Program-made: the position numbers and the translations under genes
Notes under the pieces: model-generated
Seen by the model: the letters and a program-made list of their open reading frames with translations, nothing else
Databases searched by the model: none
Told to the model about the DNA's origin: nothing
Assembly: GCA_000472185.1 (NCBI GenBank)
Contig: AVDB01000007.1
Span: 124,001-188,000, forward strand
From: Rhodobacteraceae bacterium HIMB11
Lineage (GTDB): Bacteria > Pseudomonadota > Alphaproteobacteria > Rhodobacterales > Rhodobacteraceae
Length of the DNA stretch: 64,000 nucleotides
Reading direction: 5' to 3'
Part shown: piece by piece, positions 37,031 through 47,939 of the stretch
Layout of the letters: each line of letters opens with the position of its first letter
How positions within the stretch are numbered: the stretch's first letter is position 1

Positions 37031-37350
37031 GCGGTTGGGATGAGCCCCATTTTTTCGCGCGCATCCCGTAAGAACAGGTCATAGGTTGTTTTGATGGCCT
37101 TCTCATCCACATCCCCCGACAAATCATCGGCCAATTGAGCAAGGATCAGCGACTTGGCACCTTTTTGCATATCAAGTGATTGCAGGGCGGCCGTACGGTG
37201 TTCTTTTTCCTGGGGCGATATTTGCATCACGGATACGCCCCAGACCGCGATTTGGCGCAATGCCATCATTTCCGCGCGGAATTCCTTTTCCTGATTATGG
37301 GCAAATTTTGCCTCGAACGCGCTTTCTCTGTCGTCAAATGTACTCGTCAC
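37027..37350 (-). CDS. ATPase inhibitor subunit zeta (DUF1476)
   Basis: The 107-residue helical protein matches the alphaproteobacterial F1-ATPase inhibitor zeta subunit. The N-terminal inhibitory segment reads TFDDRESAFEAKFAHNQE, and the four-helix body carries LRQIAVWGVS and the late YDLFLRDAREKMG. In Paracoccus the N-terminal segment blocks rotation in the ATP-hydrolysing direction. It stands alone, away from the ATP synthase genes, which is the usual situation. Confidence 0.92.
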   Translation of the reverse strand: MTSTFDDRESAFEAKFAHNQEKEFRAEMMALRQIAVWGVSVMQISPQEKEHRTAALQSLDMQKGAKSLILAQLADDLSGDVDEKAIKTTYDLFLRDAREKMGLIPTA

Positions 37351-37413
37351 AAAAACCCGTTATCCAAATCAACAGATGGGGATGAAATGCGTGATTTGAA
37401 TGAGGCGTGGGAT

Positions 37414-37439
37414 AAAAAAAGCCCCCGAAAATTGGGGGC
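37414..37439 (-). terminator. Rho-independent terminator of lon
   Basis: GCCCCC pairs with GGGGGC around a 7-base loop, and on the minus strand seven T follow. It begins eight bases after the lon stop. Confidence 0.9.
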
Positions 37440-37446
37440 CTTTAAA

Positions 37447-39852
37447 TTAATGTGTGATTTGTGCGCTGCTTTGGGCTTGTTTTGCCCGTTCTGCGGCGGC
37501 GGCATCTTCGGCCGCTTGATCCCATTCAATGGGTTCGGGTTGATCGACCAAGGCCTGTGCCAAGACTTCTGACACATGGGTGACGGGGATGATTTTCAGA
37601 CCGTCTTTGACCGAGCCTGGCAGATCGGCGATGTCCTTTTCATTTTCCTCTGGAATGAACACCGTTGTGATCCCACCGCGCAGGGCTGCCAAAAGCTTTT
37701 CTTTCAATCCACCGATGGCCAGCGCATTGCCGCGCAGAGTGACTTCGCCTGTCATGGCGATATCTTTGCGCACTGGAATGCCCGTTAGCACCGACACAAT
37801 GGATGTCACCATGGCCAGACCCGCACTTGGCCCATCCTTGGGGGTTGCGCCCTCGGGAACGTGCACGTGAATGTCCAGCGTGTCAAACTGAGGCGGTTTC
37901 ACCCCGATCTGAGGCGAGATTGAACGCACGTAAGAGCTTGCTGCATCGATGGACTCTTTCATCACATCACCCAATTTACCAGTGGTCTTCATGCGTCCCT
38001 TACCGGGAAGCTTGAGCGCCTCAATATGCAGCAGATCACCACCAACGGATGTATAGGCCAACCCTGTGACAACGCCCACCTGATCCTCTTTTTCGGCCAG
38101 ACCATAGCGGAATTTGCGCACGCCCAAGAAATCATCTAGATTTTCCGCCGTAACGGTTACGGTTTCCTCTTCGCCTTTAACGATTTTTGTCACGGCTTTA
38201 CGCGCAACTTTCGCCACCTCGCGTTCAAGGTTACGCACACCCGCCTCGCGTGTGTAGTGTTGGATCATCGAGGTCAGCGCGCTATCGGTCAGCTCAAATT
38301 CGCCCTTTTTCAGGCCATGGTTTTTCACCGCCTTGTCAATCAGGTGACGCCGCGCGATTTCGCGTTTTTCGTCCTCGGTATACCCCGCCAATGGAATGAT
38401 CTCCATGCGGTCCAATAGGGGACCTGGCATGTTATAGCTGTTTGAGGTGGTCAGGAACATCACGTTTGACAGATCATATTCCACCTCAAGGTAGTGATCG
38501 ACAAAGGTGCTGTTTTGTTCTGGATCCAAAACCTCGAGCATGGCAGAGGCGGGGTCCCCACGGAAATCTTGGCCCATCTTGTCGATTTCATCGAGCAGGA
38601 TCAGCGGATTTGTGGTTTTCGCCTTTTTCATCGCTTGGATGATTTTACCAGGCATGGATCCGATATAGGTGCGGCGGTGTCCGCGAATTTCGGATTCGTC
38701 CCGTACCCCGCCTAGGGAAATACGGATAAATTCACGCCCCGTTGCCTTGGCCACGGATTTGCCTAGGGATGTTTTACCCACACCGGGCGGGCCCACCAAA
38801 CACATGATCGGACCGCGCAATTTCGACGAACGCTGTTGCACGGCCAGGTATTCGACAATGCGTTCTTTGACCTTATCCAAGGAATAGTGGTCTTCGTTCA
38901 AAATACGCTCAGCCCGACCCAAATCCTTTTTCACGCGGGATTTGGTGCCCCACGGAATGGATAGCATCCAATCCAAATAATTGCGCACCACCGTCGCCTC
39001 GGCAGACATCGGCGACATGTTTTTCAGCTTTTTGACCTCGGCATTGGCTTTTTCCAACGCATCTTTGCTTAGCTTCATGCCATTGATGCGCTCTTCCAAT
39101 TCGGCAACTTCGTTTTGGCCTTCTTCGCCATCCCCAAGTTCCTTTTGAATCGCCTTCATCTGTTCGTTCAGATAATATTCGCGCTGCGTGCGCTCCATCT
39201 GGGATTTCACGCGCGTCTTGATCTTTTTTTCGACCTGAAGAACGCTCATTTCGCCCTGCATCAGGCCATAAATTTTTTCCAAACGATCGCTGACAATCAG
39301 GGTTTCCAACAAATCTTGTTTGTCGGCCACTTCAATGCCCAAATGTCCCGCTGCCAAATCCGCAAGCTTATCTGGTTCGGTCGAATTTGCGATTGCGGTT
39401 AGCGCTTCTTCTGGGACGTTCTTTTTGATTTTGGCGTAACGCTCAAACTCTTCTGAAACGGTGCGCAACAACGCTTCGATTGTGGCATCATCACCCATGT
39501 CCTCTTCGACATATTCTGCGGTCGCTTCAAAAAAGTTTGGATTGTCAATGAACTCATTGATTTTGACGCGTGACTGTCCTTCAACCAGCACCTTAACCGT
39601 GCCATCGGGCAATTTTAGCAATTGCAAAACATTGGCCAAAACCCCCATGCGATAGATTTGATCCGATGTTGGATCATCCTCTGATGGGTCCTGTTGGCTG
39701 GATAATAGAATTTGTTTGTCTTCCTGCATCACCTCTTCTAGGGCGCGGACAGATTTGTCCCGACCCACGAATAGGGGCACGATCATATGTGGGAAAACCA
39801 CGATATCGCGCAGTGGCAGCACAGGGTAAGAGGCATTTAATGGTGACTTCAT
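37447..39852 (-). CDS. lon: ATP-dependent protease La
   Basis: Lon is a cytoplasmic hexamer that unfolds and degrades damaged and regulatory proteins. The 801-residue product has the N-terminal LON substrate-binding domain (YPVLPLRDIVVFPHMIVPLF at the start, read as LPLRDIVVFP), AAA+ Walker A GPPGVGKTSLG, Walker B ILLDEIDKMG and the Ser-Lys dyad (PKDGPSAG and GGLKEKLLAA). The C-terminus ends in an Ala-rich tail. The gene stands alone with its own terminator. No heat-shock promoter was identified with confidence in the 345 bases upstream. Confidence 0.98.
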   Translation of the reverse strand: MKSPLNASYPVLPLRDIVVFPHMIVPLFVGRDKSVRALEEVMQEDKQILLSSQQDPSEDDPTSDQIYRMGVLANVLQLLKLPDGTVKVLVEGQSRVKINEFIDNPNFFEATAEYVEEDMGDDATIEALLRTVSEEFERYAKIKKNVPEEALTAIANSTEPDKLADLAAGHLGIEVADKQDLLETLIVSDRLEKIYGLMQGEMSVLQVEKKIKTRVKSQMERTQREYYLNEQMKAIQKELGDGEEGQNEVAELEERINGMKLSKDALEKANAEVKKLKNMSPMSAEATVVRNYLDWMLSIPWGTKSRVKKDLGRAERILNEDHYSLDKVKERIVEYLAVQQRSSKLRGPIMCLVGPPGVGKTSLGKSVAKATGREFIRISLGGVRDESEIRGHRRTYIGSMPGKIIQAMKKAKTTNPLILLDEIDKMGQDFRGDPASAMLEVLDPEQNSTFVDHYLEVEYDLSNVMFLTTSNSYNMPGPLLDRMEIIPLAGYTEDEKREIARRHLIDKAVKNHGLKKGEFELTDSALTSMIQHYTREAGVRNLEREVAKVARKAVTKIVKGEEETVTVTAENLDDFLGVRKFRYGLAEKEDQVGVVTGLAYTSVGGDLLHIEALKLPGKGRMKTTGKLGDVMKESIDAASSYVRSISPQIGVKPPQFDTLDIHVHVPEGATPKDGPSAGLAMVTSIVSVLTGIPVRKDIAMTGEVTLRGNALAIGGLKEKLLAALRGGITTVFIPEENEKDIADLPGSVKDGLKIIPVTHVSEVLAQALVDQPEPIEWDQAAEDAAAAERAKQAQSSAQITH

Positions 39853-40197
39853 GCTCGTTCCTTTATTAGCAAAACAGCGACTGTCCCAAATATGGCAACG
39901 CGCGCCGTTTCCGTGTCAGATCAGATAAATGTGCCTTACTGTATCACATTTCAAGCAGACTCGGTTGAAATAACGATGCCTTTATGTGGGGTAGGGTGCA
40001 AGGTCAGGCACCTGAATATTTAAAAAAAATTTGTGCAAAACTGGTTTTTTGTTTTTGCACGTGTAACGTCCAAGATGAGATTGTGCGGTGTTTTTTGGCA
40101 AAATTTTAGAAGTTGCAAAATTTTTCTGCAAATCGTCAAAAATTTCGAAATGTCCGCTTGACCATTATCGTATCACGCCATAATACCCTCTTCACGC
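39853..40197. other. Gene-free stretch between lon and tRNA-Asp
   Basis: The segment is AT-rich with several TTTTGCA/TGCAAAA words and must hold the lon promoter and that of tRNA-Asp. No hupB gene follows lon here. Confidence 0.5.
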
Positions 40198-40274
40198 GCG
40201 GTTGTAGCTCAGTTGGTTAGAGTACCGGCCTGTCACGCCGGGGGTCGCGGGTTCGAGCCCCGTCAACCGCGCCA
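40198..40274 (+). tRNA. tRNA-Asp(GUC), copy 1
   Basis: The 77-nt tRNA has acceptor arms GCGGTTG/CAACCGC, anticodon GTC in CCTGTCACG, a GGTTCGAGCC T-arm and an encoded CCA. It is identical to the copy at 41620. Confidence 0.97.
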
Positions 40275-40425
40275 TTTTCCCCACATTCTTGAATGTAGAT
40301 ACGCAATTCCAAAATTATTTTGGAAATGGCGCGCATCTTTCACTAGGTTTTTATTGATTACCCAAGGGTACACCGATTTCCGAACACCATCGCCTTTCGT
40401 CAATCGGCACACTGCGCTGTTGGGG

Positions 40426-41555
40426 ATGTTGGTGATGAATATCCGATCCTTTGCCATGATCAGCGCGGTCTATACTTCTCCGAATTTACATATGGATATC
40501 AGTGGCGTGAATTTGGTGGTTTGGATCCTGTCCCATGTTTTTGCAGATCAGAAATTCATGGCCATTTTTTACATGCTGTTTGGCGCAGGGGTTATTTTGG
40601 CAACACAGCGATGGGATCAGGCGGGGCAACGCACATGGAGCTATCACGATGCACGCACGTTTTGGTTGCTGATCTTTGGGATGATCCACGCCTATTTTTT
40701 TGGTACGGGGACATATTGGTCACCTATGCGCTGTGCGTATTTGTGGTCTATTGGTTTCGCAATCTCTCTGCCCCCGCACTCTTTCTCATCGGATGCATTT
40801 CCCTGTTGGTTGCGCTATTGATCATCATGTCGGCGGGTGTCGCGCCCCTCGATGTTCAACAGGGCATTTTAGAAGATTTCGTTCTAAATCCTGCGGACAT
40901 TGATCGTGAAATCGCCGCCTATCGCGGGACATGGTCCGATGTCCAAAACGCCCGCCTGATCGAGGCTTTGGACATTCAATTTGCGGGTATTCCGTTTTTC
41001 CTGTTCTGGCGGGCAGGGGGATTAATGTTGATTGGCATGGCACTGTTTAAATTGGGCGTGTTCAGTGCCACGCGCAGCATCAAATTTTACACCCGTTCAG
41101 TGGGTGTTTCAGGCCTCATTAGTTTCCCATTGGTCGCCTGTAGTATGGTGCAATTGATTGCCCATGATTGGGACCCAAGTTTCAGGCTGCTGCAACACAG
41201 GGGCGTTTATAATTATGTGGGCAGTATTGGCGTTGCACTGTTTTACGTGGGTTACATTATGCTGATTTCGAGAACGTGGATCTGGCATACGATGCAGGCC
41301 CGTCTGGCGGCCGTGGGGCGCATGGCATTTACAAACTATATCCTGCAATTTGTGATCGCGACGGGATTGTTTTATCGCTATGGATTTGGATTATTTGGAT
41401 CGGTTGAACGTTGGGGGCAATTTTTGATTGTGTTGATCATCTGGGTATTTCAGCTTTGGATATCCCCCATTTGGCTTTCTAAATTCCGATTTGGGCCTTT
41501 GGAATGGCTGTGGCGGTCGCTGACATATTTCAAATTTCAACCGATGCTGAAATAG
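40426..41555 (+). pseudogene. DUF418-family membrane protein, frameshifted
   Basis: The frame starts MLVMNIRSFAM, the usual second block of DUF418/YeiB-like proteins, and continues through SHVFADQKFMAIFYMLFGAG to IFGMIHAYFF. There a T7 run (T8 expected) near 40696 shifts the frame. The other frame goes on with WYGDILVTYALC, the conserved DUF418 region, and ends GPLEWLWRSLTYFK. Upstream, RLSSIGTLR in a third frame resembles the missing LDxLRG start, so the 5' end may carry a small deletion too. About eight membrane spans are split over two frames. Confidence 0.8.
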
Positions 41556-41619
41556 ATGTCATTCGGTGCGTTTTCTCTATTGACGCTCCATCTGAAAACA
41601 CATATCCCACCGCTTACGC

Positions 41620-41696
41620 GCGGTTGTAGCTCAGTTGGTTAGAGTACCGGCCTGTCACGCCGGGGGTCGCGGGTTCGAGCCCCGTCAACCGCGCCA
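41620..41696 (+). tRNA. tRNA-Asp(GUC), copy 2
   Basis: This copy is identical over 77 bases to the one at 40198, including encoded CCA. The flanks differ except for the few bases ACGC just upstream. Confidence 0.97.
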
Positions 41697-41699
41697 CTT

Positions 41700-42068
41700 T
41701 CACAAAAAATTCATGCACAAAATGGTGGCCCAGGCCGCGCCCACGGATATTGCCGTCACGGCCACGGTTGCGCTGCCTGCATCCTTGGCCTGTTTTGCCA
41801 GATCACGGCGGTCCATACCGATATCATCCACCACGCGTTCAATCGCCGTATTCATACATTCCGCGGCCAATACCATGATGCCGCCCATGATAATGACCGC
41901 CGTTTCCGCCGGAGATAGTGGTAGGTAAAGCGCCAAAGGGGTCGAAATACAATTGGCCACGATCCATTGTTTCAGGCTGGGTTCGGTTTGCCAAACATTG
42001 CGCCACCCCTCCAGTGACCAAACCACGCGATCACAGAACCGTTGCCATTGCTGCGATAAAAAGCCCAC
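41700..42068 (-). CDS. dgkA: Diacylglycerol/undecaprenol kinase, DgkA type
   Basis: The 122-residue inner-membrane trimeric kinase phosphorylates diacylglycerol (or undecaprenol), recycling lipid headgroup turnover products. It has three membrane helices. The catalytic and metal-binding residues lie in AAECMNTAIERVVD, with a Glu at each end of the CMNTAI stretch, and LAKQAKDAGSATVAV follows. Its stop is four bases from the end of tRNA-Asp copy 2 on the other strand. Confidence 0.93.
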   Translation of the reverse strand: MGFLSQQWQRFCDRVVWSLEGWRNVWQTEPSLKQWIVANCISTPLALYLPLSPAETAVIIMGGIMVLAAECMNTAIERVVDDIGMDRRDLAKQAKDAGSATVAVTAISVGAAWATILCMNFL

Positions 42069-42144
42069 TTTAATCCCCTTTGCCCATCGTGTTTAGGTTG
42101 GTTGCACTTTGCTTTATGCTAATGAACCTGCGCAAGGGAAAACT

Positions 42145-42381
42145 ATGCTATCACTTGTATCCAAGATCAATTGGCCCATCCTAATCGTGGCCTGCGCCAC
42201 CATCGGGTTGGCCCCACTGTTTCCAGAACCGCATGTTTGGGAAAAGCTGCGGATGTTGGTGCAAGGCAATCTGACCCGCGCGATTGATTGGTTTGATTTG
42301 TTGATGCACGGCACGCCATGGGTTTTGGTTGTGCTAAAGATTTGGGGAACGTTCGGCGGACGTGCTGATGGCAAAGGCTGA
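42145..42381 (+). CDS. Small two-span membrane protein (often annotated RND transporter)
   Basis: The 78-residue protein has two membrane helices (about 8-24 and 53-68) with EPHVWEKLRMLVQG between them and DWFDLLMHGTPWVL after. This sequence type is widespread in proteobacteria and is often labelled as an RND transporter, but it is far too short for one. No function is known. An AAGGG site precedes the chosen ATG; an upstream in-frame start overlaps the dgkA promoter. Confidence 0.8.
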   Translation: MLSLVSKINWPILIVACATIGLAPLFPEPHVWEKLRMLVQGNLTRAIDWFDLLMHGTPWVLVVLKIWGTFGGRADGKG

Positions 42382-42417
42382 TTTTGACTTCAGTCATTGA
42401 CAAACGATCAAGCACAG

Positions 42418-42560
42418 TCCCGTGGTCGGTGAATAGGGCTGAGGTAACGAAGCACCCGTACTGTTTTGCCGAAGGTAAACCTATGGTTCAACCGAACGGG
42501 CGTGGACAGGATCAAGCGCGATTGGTTTTTGCTTCGCTTCGACCGCGCGTGATCCTAGGA
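42418..42560 (+). repeat. Dispersed hairpin repeat (family II), copy C
   Basis: The unit resembles 49646-49765. Its core hairpin pairs GGATCAAGCGCG (42509-42520) with CGCGCGTGATCC (42544-42555). It lies between the small membrane gene and ispG. Confidence 0.75.
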
Positions 42561-42577
42561 CAAAATGATTGCCTTGC

Positions 42578-43699
42578 TCACTCTGCCGCCTCAGTTTCGG
42601 CCTCGATCTCGGCGGCGCGTTTTTCGACCAGCTCGACGATGTGATCGACCATATCATAGTTGCTGATTTTGTGATCTTGCTTGCCTGCCCAATAGACCAT
42701 GCCATGACCACTGCCACCGCCTGTAAAGCCGACATCGGTCATCAACGCCTCGCCCGGGCCATTCACAACACAGCCGATGATCGACAGGCTCATGGGTGTT
42801 TTGACATGCTCTAGGCGCTGTTCCAAGGTTTCGACCGTTTTAATCACATTGAACCCCTGACGCGCGCAAGAGGGGCACGAGATGATATTCACGCCACGAT
42901 GGCGTAGGCCCAGTGATTTCAAGACTTCATAGCCAACCTTCACCTCTTCCACAGGATCGGCCGACAGCGATACGCGGATCGTATCCCCAATACCCATCCA
43001 CAGTAGATTGCCTAAACCAATGGCGGATTTGATTGTTCCGCTCATCAAACCGCCCGCTTCGGTGATCCCAAGGTGAAGGGGCGCGTCGGTGGCTTCTGCC
43101 AATGCTTGATAAGCCGCAGCCGACAGGAAAACGTCAGAGGCCTTCACACTGATCTTGAATTCGTGGAAATCATTATCCTGCAGGATTTTGATATGATCCA
43201 GACCGCTTTCGACCATCGCATCGGGGCAGGGTTCCCCATATTTTTCCAATAGGTGTTTTTCTAAGGATCCCGCATTCACGCCAATACGCATGGAACAATT
43301 GTTGTCCCGCGCTGCTTTGATCACTTCACGCACGCGCTCTTCTGTTCCGATGTTGCCGGGGTTGATGCGCAAACAGGCGGCCCCTGCTTCTGCGGCCTCG
43401 ATCCCGCGTTTATAGTGGAAATGGATATCGGCCACGATGGGAACAGGGCTTTCTTTCACAATTTCTTTTAGCGCTTTTGAACTGTCCTGATCGGGCACAG
43501 AAACGCGCACAATGTCTGCGCCTGCCTCGGCAGCGGCTTGGACCTGTGCGATTGTCGCGGCGACATCTGTGGTCAATGTGTTTGTCATTGTCTGCACGGC
43601 GATGGGGGCATCCCCGCCAATCGGAACATTGCCCACGTGAATCTGGCGAGATTTACGGCGATAGATATTGCGCCAAGGACGCACATGGTTCAGCGACAT
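42578..43699 (-). CDS. ispG: 4-hydroxy-3-methylbut-2-enyl-diphosphate synthase
   Basis: IspG (GcpE) makes HMBPP from MEcPP in the MEP isoprenoid pathway with a [4Fe-4S] cluster. The 373-residue product has the TIM-barrel domain ([36 protein letters not shown]) and the C-terminal domain with cluster cysteines in [10 protein letters not shown] and GCVVNGPGE. The ATG before [10 protein letters not shown] is used because GAGG precedes it; 20 further in-frame residues upstream look noncoding. It follows the RodZ-like gene in the same direction after 64 bases. Confidence 0.97.
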   Translation of the reverse strand: MSLNHVRPWRNIYRRKSRQIHVGNVPIGGDAPIAVQTMTNTLTTDVAATIAQVQAAAEAGADIVRVSVPDQDSSKALKEIVKESPVPIVADIHFHYKRGIEAAEAGAACLRINPGNIGTEERVREVIKAARDNNCSMRIGVNAGSLEKHLLEKYGEPCPDAMVESGLDHIKILQDNDFHEFKISVKASDVFLSAAAYQALAEATDAPLHLGITEAGGLMSGTIKSAIGLGNLLWMGIGDTIRVSLSADPVEEVKVGYEVLKSLGLRHRGVNIISCPSCARQGFNVIKTVETLEQRLEHVKTPMSLSIIGCVVNGPGEALMTDVGFTGGGSGHGMVYWAGKQDHKISNYDMVDHIVELVEKRAAEIEAETEAAE

Positions 43700-43763
43700 A
43701 GCAACCTCGTGTTTGCTGTTGTGTAATGTATAATTGACAGAAAGCGTTCGCGCAATCAAACAT

Positions 43764-45008
43764 CTATTGATCTAATGGCAGGTCAAAGCTTTCAAAGTTG
43801 GCTTGCGCGATTAATGTGCGCAACTCGCCGTCATTGTCAATGATAGCAGGAGTATAGCTTTCTGACAGGCTGGCCACAGACAATTCAACGTCTTTGACAA
43901 CATTGCCGCCTGATCCTGCTGGGCCATATAGTTCGCGGTTAACGCTAAAATATACAGATCCTGACATGCCCGCACGCATGGTTGGTGCACCCTCGGTCTG
44001 GGGCAGTGTAAATTCCTCACCGGGCTGCATGATTTTGGCCAAAATAACCGACCCAGTCGAGGACGTGACCTGCACCCACGCTTCGCGTGTTGCGACAATA
44101 GCGATGGTGGGGGGCAAATCTTCGACCACTTGCGGGGCGACACTTGCTACCTCATCCAAATTCACCTCTTCCACGACATCTGCGATGATGGCATCCAATC
44201 CCGCAAATGTGGGCAATGCTGCTTCTGTCTTGGGATCTGGGAAATTGGCAAAACGGTTGGGGTCAAGCGTTGAGATTGGTGCATCACGGGCCACAAGGAT
44301 CGGGGTATCAAGCGCAGGGGGACGATACATGCGTTCCAATTTATCGTTGCGCTGGTCCGGGGAAAGGCCAACAATATCAGTGGTTTCCTCACCCTCGACG
44401 GTACCGTTGAATTCTGACAAAACGATGGGCGTATTTTCGGATGGAACGACCTGCACCTTTTGGATTTCTTGGAATACGGACCATGCCCCGTAGCCTAGGC
44501 CCGCAACCAATAGACACAAAACGGCGATTGATCCGACAGCCGCTGCCTCAAACTGATCTGTCCATGATTTCTTATTTGGCACAATCGCAGAGGGGGATTT
44601 GGAAAAGATCGCGTCATCCATATCGCTGATCATCGGACCAGCGACAGGAACCGCCTTGCCATTGCGCAGGGTCGAGGCCTCATCCGCCAATCCGTGCGAG
44701 GGTACGAACCCGCTTTCTTCACAGAACTGGCGATAGACTTGTTCCTGATCCAACTTCAAATATCGTGCATAGGATCGTACAAAACCCGACACAAAACTCG
44801 GCGTTTCAAAAGCGCCATAATCACAGTTTTCAATCGCGGAAATATAGTTCGCACTGATGCGCAGTTCGCGTTGAACATCCATCAAAGATTTACCCAGGGT
44901 CGCGCGTTCACCGCGCAGCAGATCGCCCAGACGCACTTCATAGTCGTCAAAGCCTTTTGGTCTGCTCATTTCGTCCCGACCGTCTGGGGTCAGATCCGTC
45001 CCTGCCAT
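43764..45008 (-). CDS. RodZ-like helix-turn-helix membrane protein
   Basis: The 414-residue protein has an N-terminal Xre-type HTH_25 domain ([30 protein letters not shown], about residues 26-85), one membrane span ([20 protein letters not shown] at about 165) and a periplasmic C-terminal DUF4115 domain ([34 protein letters not shown]). RodZ couples MreB to the elongasome and shapes rods; DNA binding is not its main role. The long periplasmic linker is Pro/Val-rich. The order rodZ-ispG is conserved in many proteobacteria, which supports the call. Confidence 0.88.
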   Translation of the reverse strand: MAGTDLTPDGRDEMSRPKGFDDYEVRLGDLLRGERATLGKSLMDVQRELRISANYISAIENCDYGAFETPSFVSGFVRSYARYLKLDQEQVYRQFCEESGFVPSHGLADEASTLRNGKAVPVAGPMISDMDDAIFSKSPSAIVPNKKSWTDQFEAAAVGSIAVLCLLVAGLGYGAWSVFQEIQKVQVVPSENTPIVLSEFNGTVEGEETTDIVGLSPDQRNDKLERMYRPPALDTPILVARDAPISTLDPNRFANFPDPKTEAALPTFAGLDAIIADVVEEVNLDEVASVAPQVVEDLPPTIAIVATREAWVQVTSSTGSVILAKIMQPGEEFTLPQTEGAPTMRAGMSGSVYFSVNRELYGPAGSGGNVVKDVELSVASLSESYTPAIIDNDGELRTLIAQANFESFDLPLDQ

Positions 45009-45116
45009 TTCATCACGCCCCTAGCGTTGCATCCCCAAGCATGATTCCGCCGAATCGATGCATAACACCTTGAGCTGTGATAACACAAAGTTACAGAATG
45101 TGCACTTTTGTTAGGG

Positions 45117-46340
45117 TTATGCGCTAATTTCGGCACGATTTAGCGCACAGTGGGACCACAGTGCATCCATCGCCTTGACAAGGGCATCAATTTCTTTGGG
45201 TCCATGCACAGGCGACGGTGTAAACCGCAGCCGCTCTGTCCCACGCGGGACAGTCGGGAAATTGATCGGTTGGACGTAAATTCCGTGCTCACTCAGCAGC
45301 ATGTCAGACAGCTTTTTCGTATGCACAGGATTGCCCACAATCACAGGCACAATATGGCTACCATGATCAATGATCGGCAGACCCATACCCTTTAGGCGCA
45401 TTTTCAGGATTCTCGCCTGCAGCTGATGTTGCTCGCGCAGCGTTTGATCACTTTTCAAGTGCGCAACCGATGCCGCGGCGCCCGCAGCAACCGCGGGTGG
45501 CAATGATGTGGTGAAAATAAACCCAGGCGCATAAGAGCGCACAGCGTCACACATTTTTTCGCTGGCCGCGATATAACCACCCATCACGCCATAGGCCTTG
45601 GCCAATGTTCCGTTAATAATATCAATGCGATGCGCAAAGTTATCACGCTCTGTCACACCACCACCGCGTGGGCCATACATGCCAACGGCGTGAACCTCAT
45701 CAATATAGGTCAGGGCGTTGAATTCATCGGCCAGATCACAAATCGCCTCAATCGGGCCGAAATCCCCATCCATTGAATAGACAGATTCGAACGCAATCAA
45801 TTTCGGCGCCTTGGGATCATCCGCCGCCAATAATTCGCGCAGATGCGCAACATCATTGTGGCGGAACACACGCTTGGCCCCGCCATTGCGGCGCACACCC
45901 TCGATCATAGATGCGTGGTTCAATTCGTCCGAATAAATGATCAATCCCGGAAACAATTTTGGCAAGGTCGAAAGGGTTGCGTCATTTGCATTATACGCAG
46001 AGGTGAACAACAGCGCTGATTCTTTGCCATGCAGATCGGCCAATTCGGCCTCAAGCCGTTTGTGATACACGGTTGTGCCCGAAATGTTGCGTGTGCCGCC
46101 AGACCCCGCGCCCGTGGCGTCAACGGCCTCATGCATGGCATTTAGAACAACAGGATGTTGGCCCATCCCCAGATAGTCATTTCCGCACCACACAACGATT
46201 GGCTTTTTGCTGCCATCGGGGCAATTCCACATCGCGTGCGGGAAATTGCCCTTTTCGCGTTCGATATCGATAAACGTGCGATAACGGCCTTCGTCGTGAA
46301 GGCGGGAGAGGGCTCCGTCAAGATGCGCGGTATAGTCCAT
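45117..46340 (-). CDS. hemA: 5-aminolevulinate synthase
   Basis: This PLP enzyme condenses glycine and succinyl-CoA to 5-aminolevulinate, the first step of haem synthesis by the Shemin route used by alphaproteobacteria. The 407-residue product has the PLP lysine at K248 in GTLAKAYGV, the same position as in Rhodobacter, and keeps [33 protein letters not shown] and FTTSLPP. It stands alone on the minus strand, divergent from the M20 peptidase gene. Confidence 0.97.
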   Translation of the reverse strand: MDYTAHLDGALSRLHDEGRYRTFIDIEREKGNFPHAMWNCPDGSKKPIVVWCGNDYLGMGQHPVVLNAMHEAVDATGAGSGGTRNISGTTVYHKRLEAELADLHGKESALLFTSAYNANDATLSTLPKLFPGLIIYSDELNHASMIEGVRRNGGAKRVFRHNDVAHLRELLAADDPKAPKLIAFESVYSMDGDFGPIEAICDLADEFNALTYIDEVHAVGMYGPRGGGVTERDNFAHRIDIINGTLAKAYGVMGGYIAASEKMCDAVRSYAPGFIFTTSLPPAVAAGAAASVAHLKSDQTLREQHQLQARILKMRLKGMGLPIIDHGSHIVPVIVGNPVHTKKLSDMLLSEHGIYVQPINFPTVPRGTERLRFTPSPVHGPKEIDALVKAMDALWSHCALNRAEISA

Positions 46341-46496
46341 TCAATCGTCCTTGTTCATCGGTCCCCCATAACATATTCATATTTTATTATGGGTCAAAGG
46401 TTTTTTGCAGCTAACGCAGCGAAATGATAATCCGCGTTGGTTGAATTGCCATCCGATGCTAGCCTTTCTTTCACAGATACATAACAGGAGATTCGA

Positions 46497-47870
46497 ATGT
46501 CGCTAGATTCGGTGTTGGCGCGTATTGACGCAGATATAGAAAAATCCACGGATCGCTTGCTCGATTTGTTGCGGATACGTTCGATTTCCACGGATCCTGC
46601 CTATGCAGAGGACTGTCAAAAGGCGGCGGATTGGTTGGTGCGTGATCTGGAATTGCTTGGGGCGGTTGCCACGAAACGCCAAACGCCGTATCACCCCATG
46701 GTGGTTGGGCATGTTGATGGGGCGGGGCCACATATCCTGTTTTACGGACATTATGATGTGCAACCTGTTGATCCCATTGAACTGTGGAATCGCGATCCGT
46801 TTGATCCTGCCGTTGAACAAACGCCCAAAGGTCCCGTGATCCGCGGGCGCGGATCGTCCGACGATAAGGGGCAATTGATGACCTTTGTTGAGGCCTGCCG
46901 CGCGTGGAAAGCGGTACATGGCACATTGCCCTGTAAAATCACCTTTTTCTTTGAAGGCGAAGAGGAAAGCGGATCGCCCAGTTTGATTCCCTTCATGAAG
47001 GAAAACGCAGCCGAACTGACATCCGACATTGTGTTGATCTGTGACACAGGGTTATTCGAAAGCAAAACGCCCGCCATCGTGACCATGCTGCGCGGTTTGT
47101 TGGGCGAAGAGATTAAGATCACGGGCCCGAACAAAGATTTGCATTCGGGCATGTATGGCGGTGCGGCCATGAATCCCGCGCGGGTTCTATCAAAAATTTT
47201 GGCCAGTCTGCATGATGATCAGGGGCGTATCACGGTGCCAAATTTCTATGACGGCGTGCATGAATTACCCGATGCAGTGGCCGATCAGTGGCGCGATCTG
47301 AATTTTGATCATGCGGCTTTCTTAGGGGATGTGGGTTTGGCCGATCCCGCGGGTGAGGTAGGGCGCAGCGCGCTAGAAATGATCTGGTCACGCCCAACTT
47401 GCGAAATCAATGGCATGACCAGCGGATATACAGGCGAAGGATTTAAAACCGTTCTACCCAGTTATGCCTCGGCCAAGGTGTCCTTCCGTTTGGTGGGTGA
47501 ACAAGACCCCTTTAAAATCCGGGAAGATTTTCGCGCCATGGTGCGTGCCATGGTACCAGCGGATTGTCAGGTTGAATTTTTGGAACACGGAACGGGACCT
47601 GCATCGCATATGTCAATCGATGCCCCCGAATTCGAAGCAGCGCGTCAGGCATTATCCGAGGAATGGGATATCCCCGCGGCTTTTATCGGGTGTGGTGGGT
47701 CGATCCCAATCGCGGGATATTTCCAAGAGATCACGGGACGTGACCCGCTGTTAATTGGATTTGGCAAAGATGACGATCAACTGCACAGCCCAAACGAAAA
47801 ATACGACATGGAAAGTTTCCACAAAGGCATCCGCAGCTGGGCCCGCATATTGGATAAATTGGCAGGTTAG
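46497..47870 (+). CDS. M20-family metallopeptidase (dipeptidase)
   Basis: The 457-residue cytoplasmic enzyme has the M20 metal site: His in FYGHYDVQP, Asp in RGSSDDKGQ, Glu pair in EGEEESGSP and the late His of DDQLHSPNE. The lid domain lies between about residues 200 and 355. Relatives cleave dipeptides (carnosinase/CNDP-like) or deacylate amino acids. A GGAG site sits seven bases before the ATG. The exact substrate is not readable. Confidence 0.92.
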   Translation: MSLDSVLARIDADIEKSTDRLLDLLRIRSISTDPAYAEDCQKAADWLVRDLELLGAVATKRQTPYHPMVVGHVDGAGPHILFYGHYDVQPVDPIELWNRDPFDPAVEQTPKGPVIRGRGSSDDKGQLMTFVEACRAWKAVHGTLPCKITFFFEGEEESGSPSLIPFMKENAAELTSDIVLICDTGLFESKTPAIVTMLRGLLGEEIKITGPNKDLHSGMYGGAAMNPARVLSKILASLHDDQGRITVPNFYDGVHELPDAVADQWRDLNFDHAAFLGDVGLADPAGEVGRSALEMIWSRPTCEINGMTSGYTGEGFKTVLPSYASAKVSFRLVGEQDPFKIREDFRAMVRAMVPADCQVEFLEHGTGPASHMSIDAPEFEAARQALSEEWDIPAAFIGCGGSIPIAGYFQEITGRDPLLIGFGKDDDQLHSPNEKYDMESFHKGIRSWARILDKLAG

Positions 47871-47939
47871 GGCACGGCCCCAGCCGACCCAATGCGGCGC
47901 AGGTGGTCCGCGCTCGCCTAACCATGGAAACTGCGAAGG

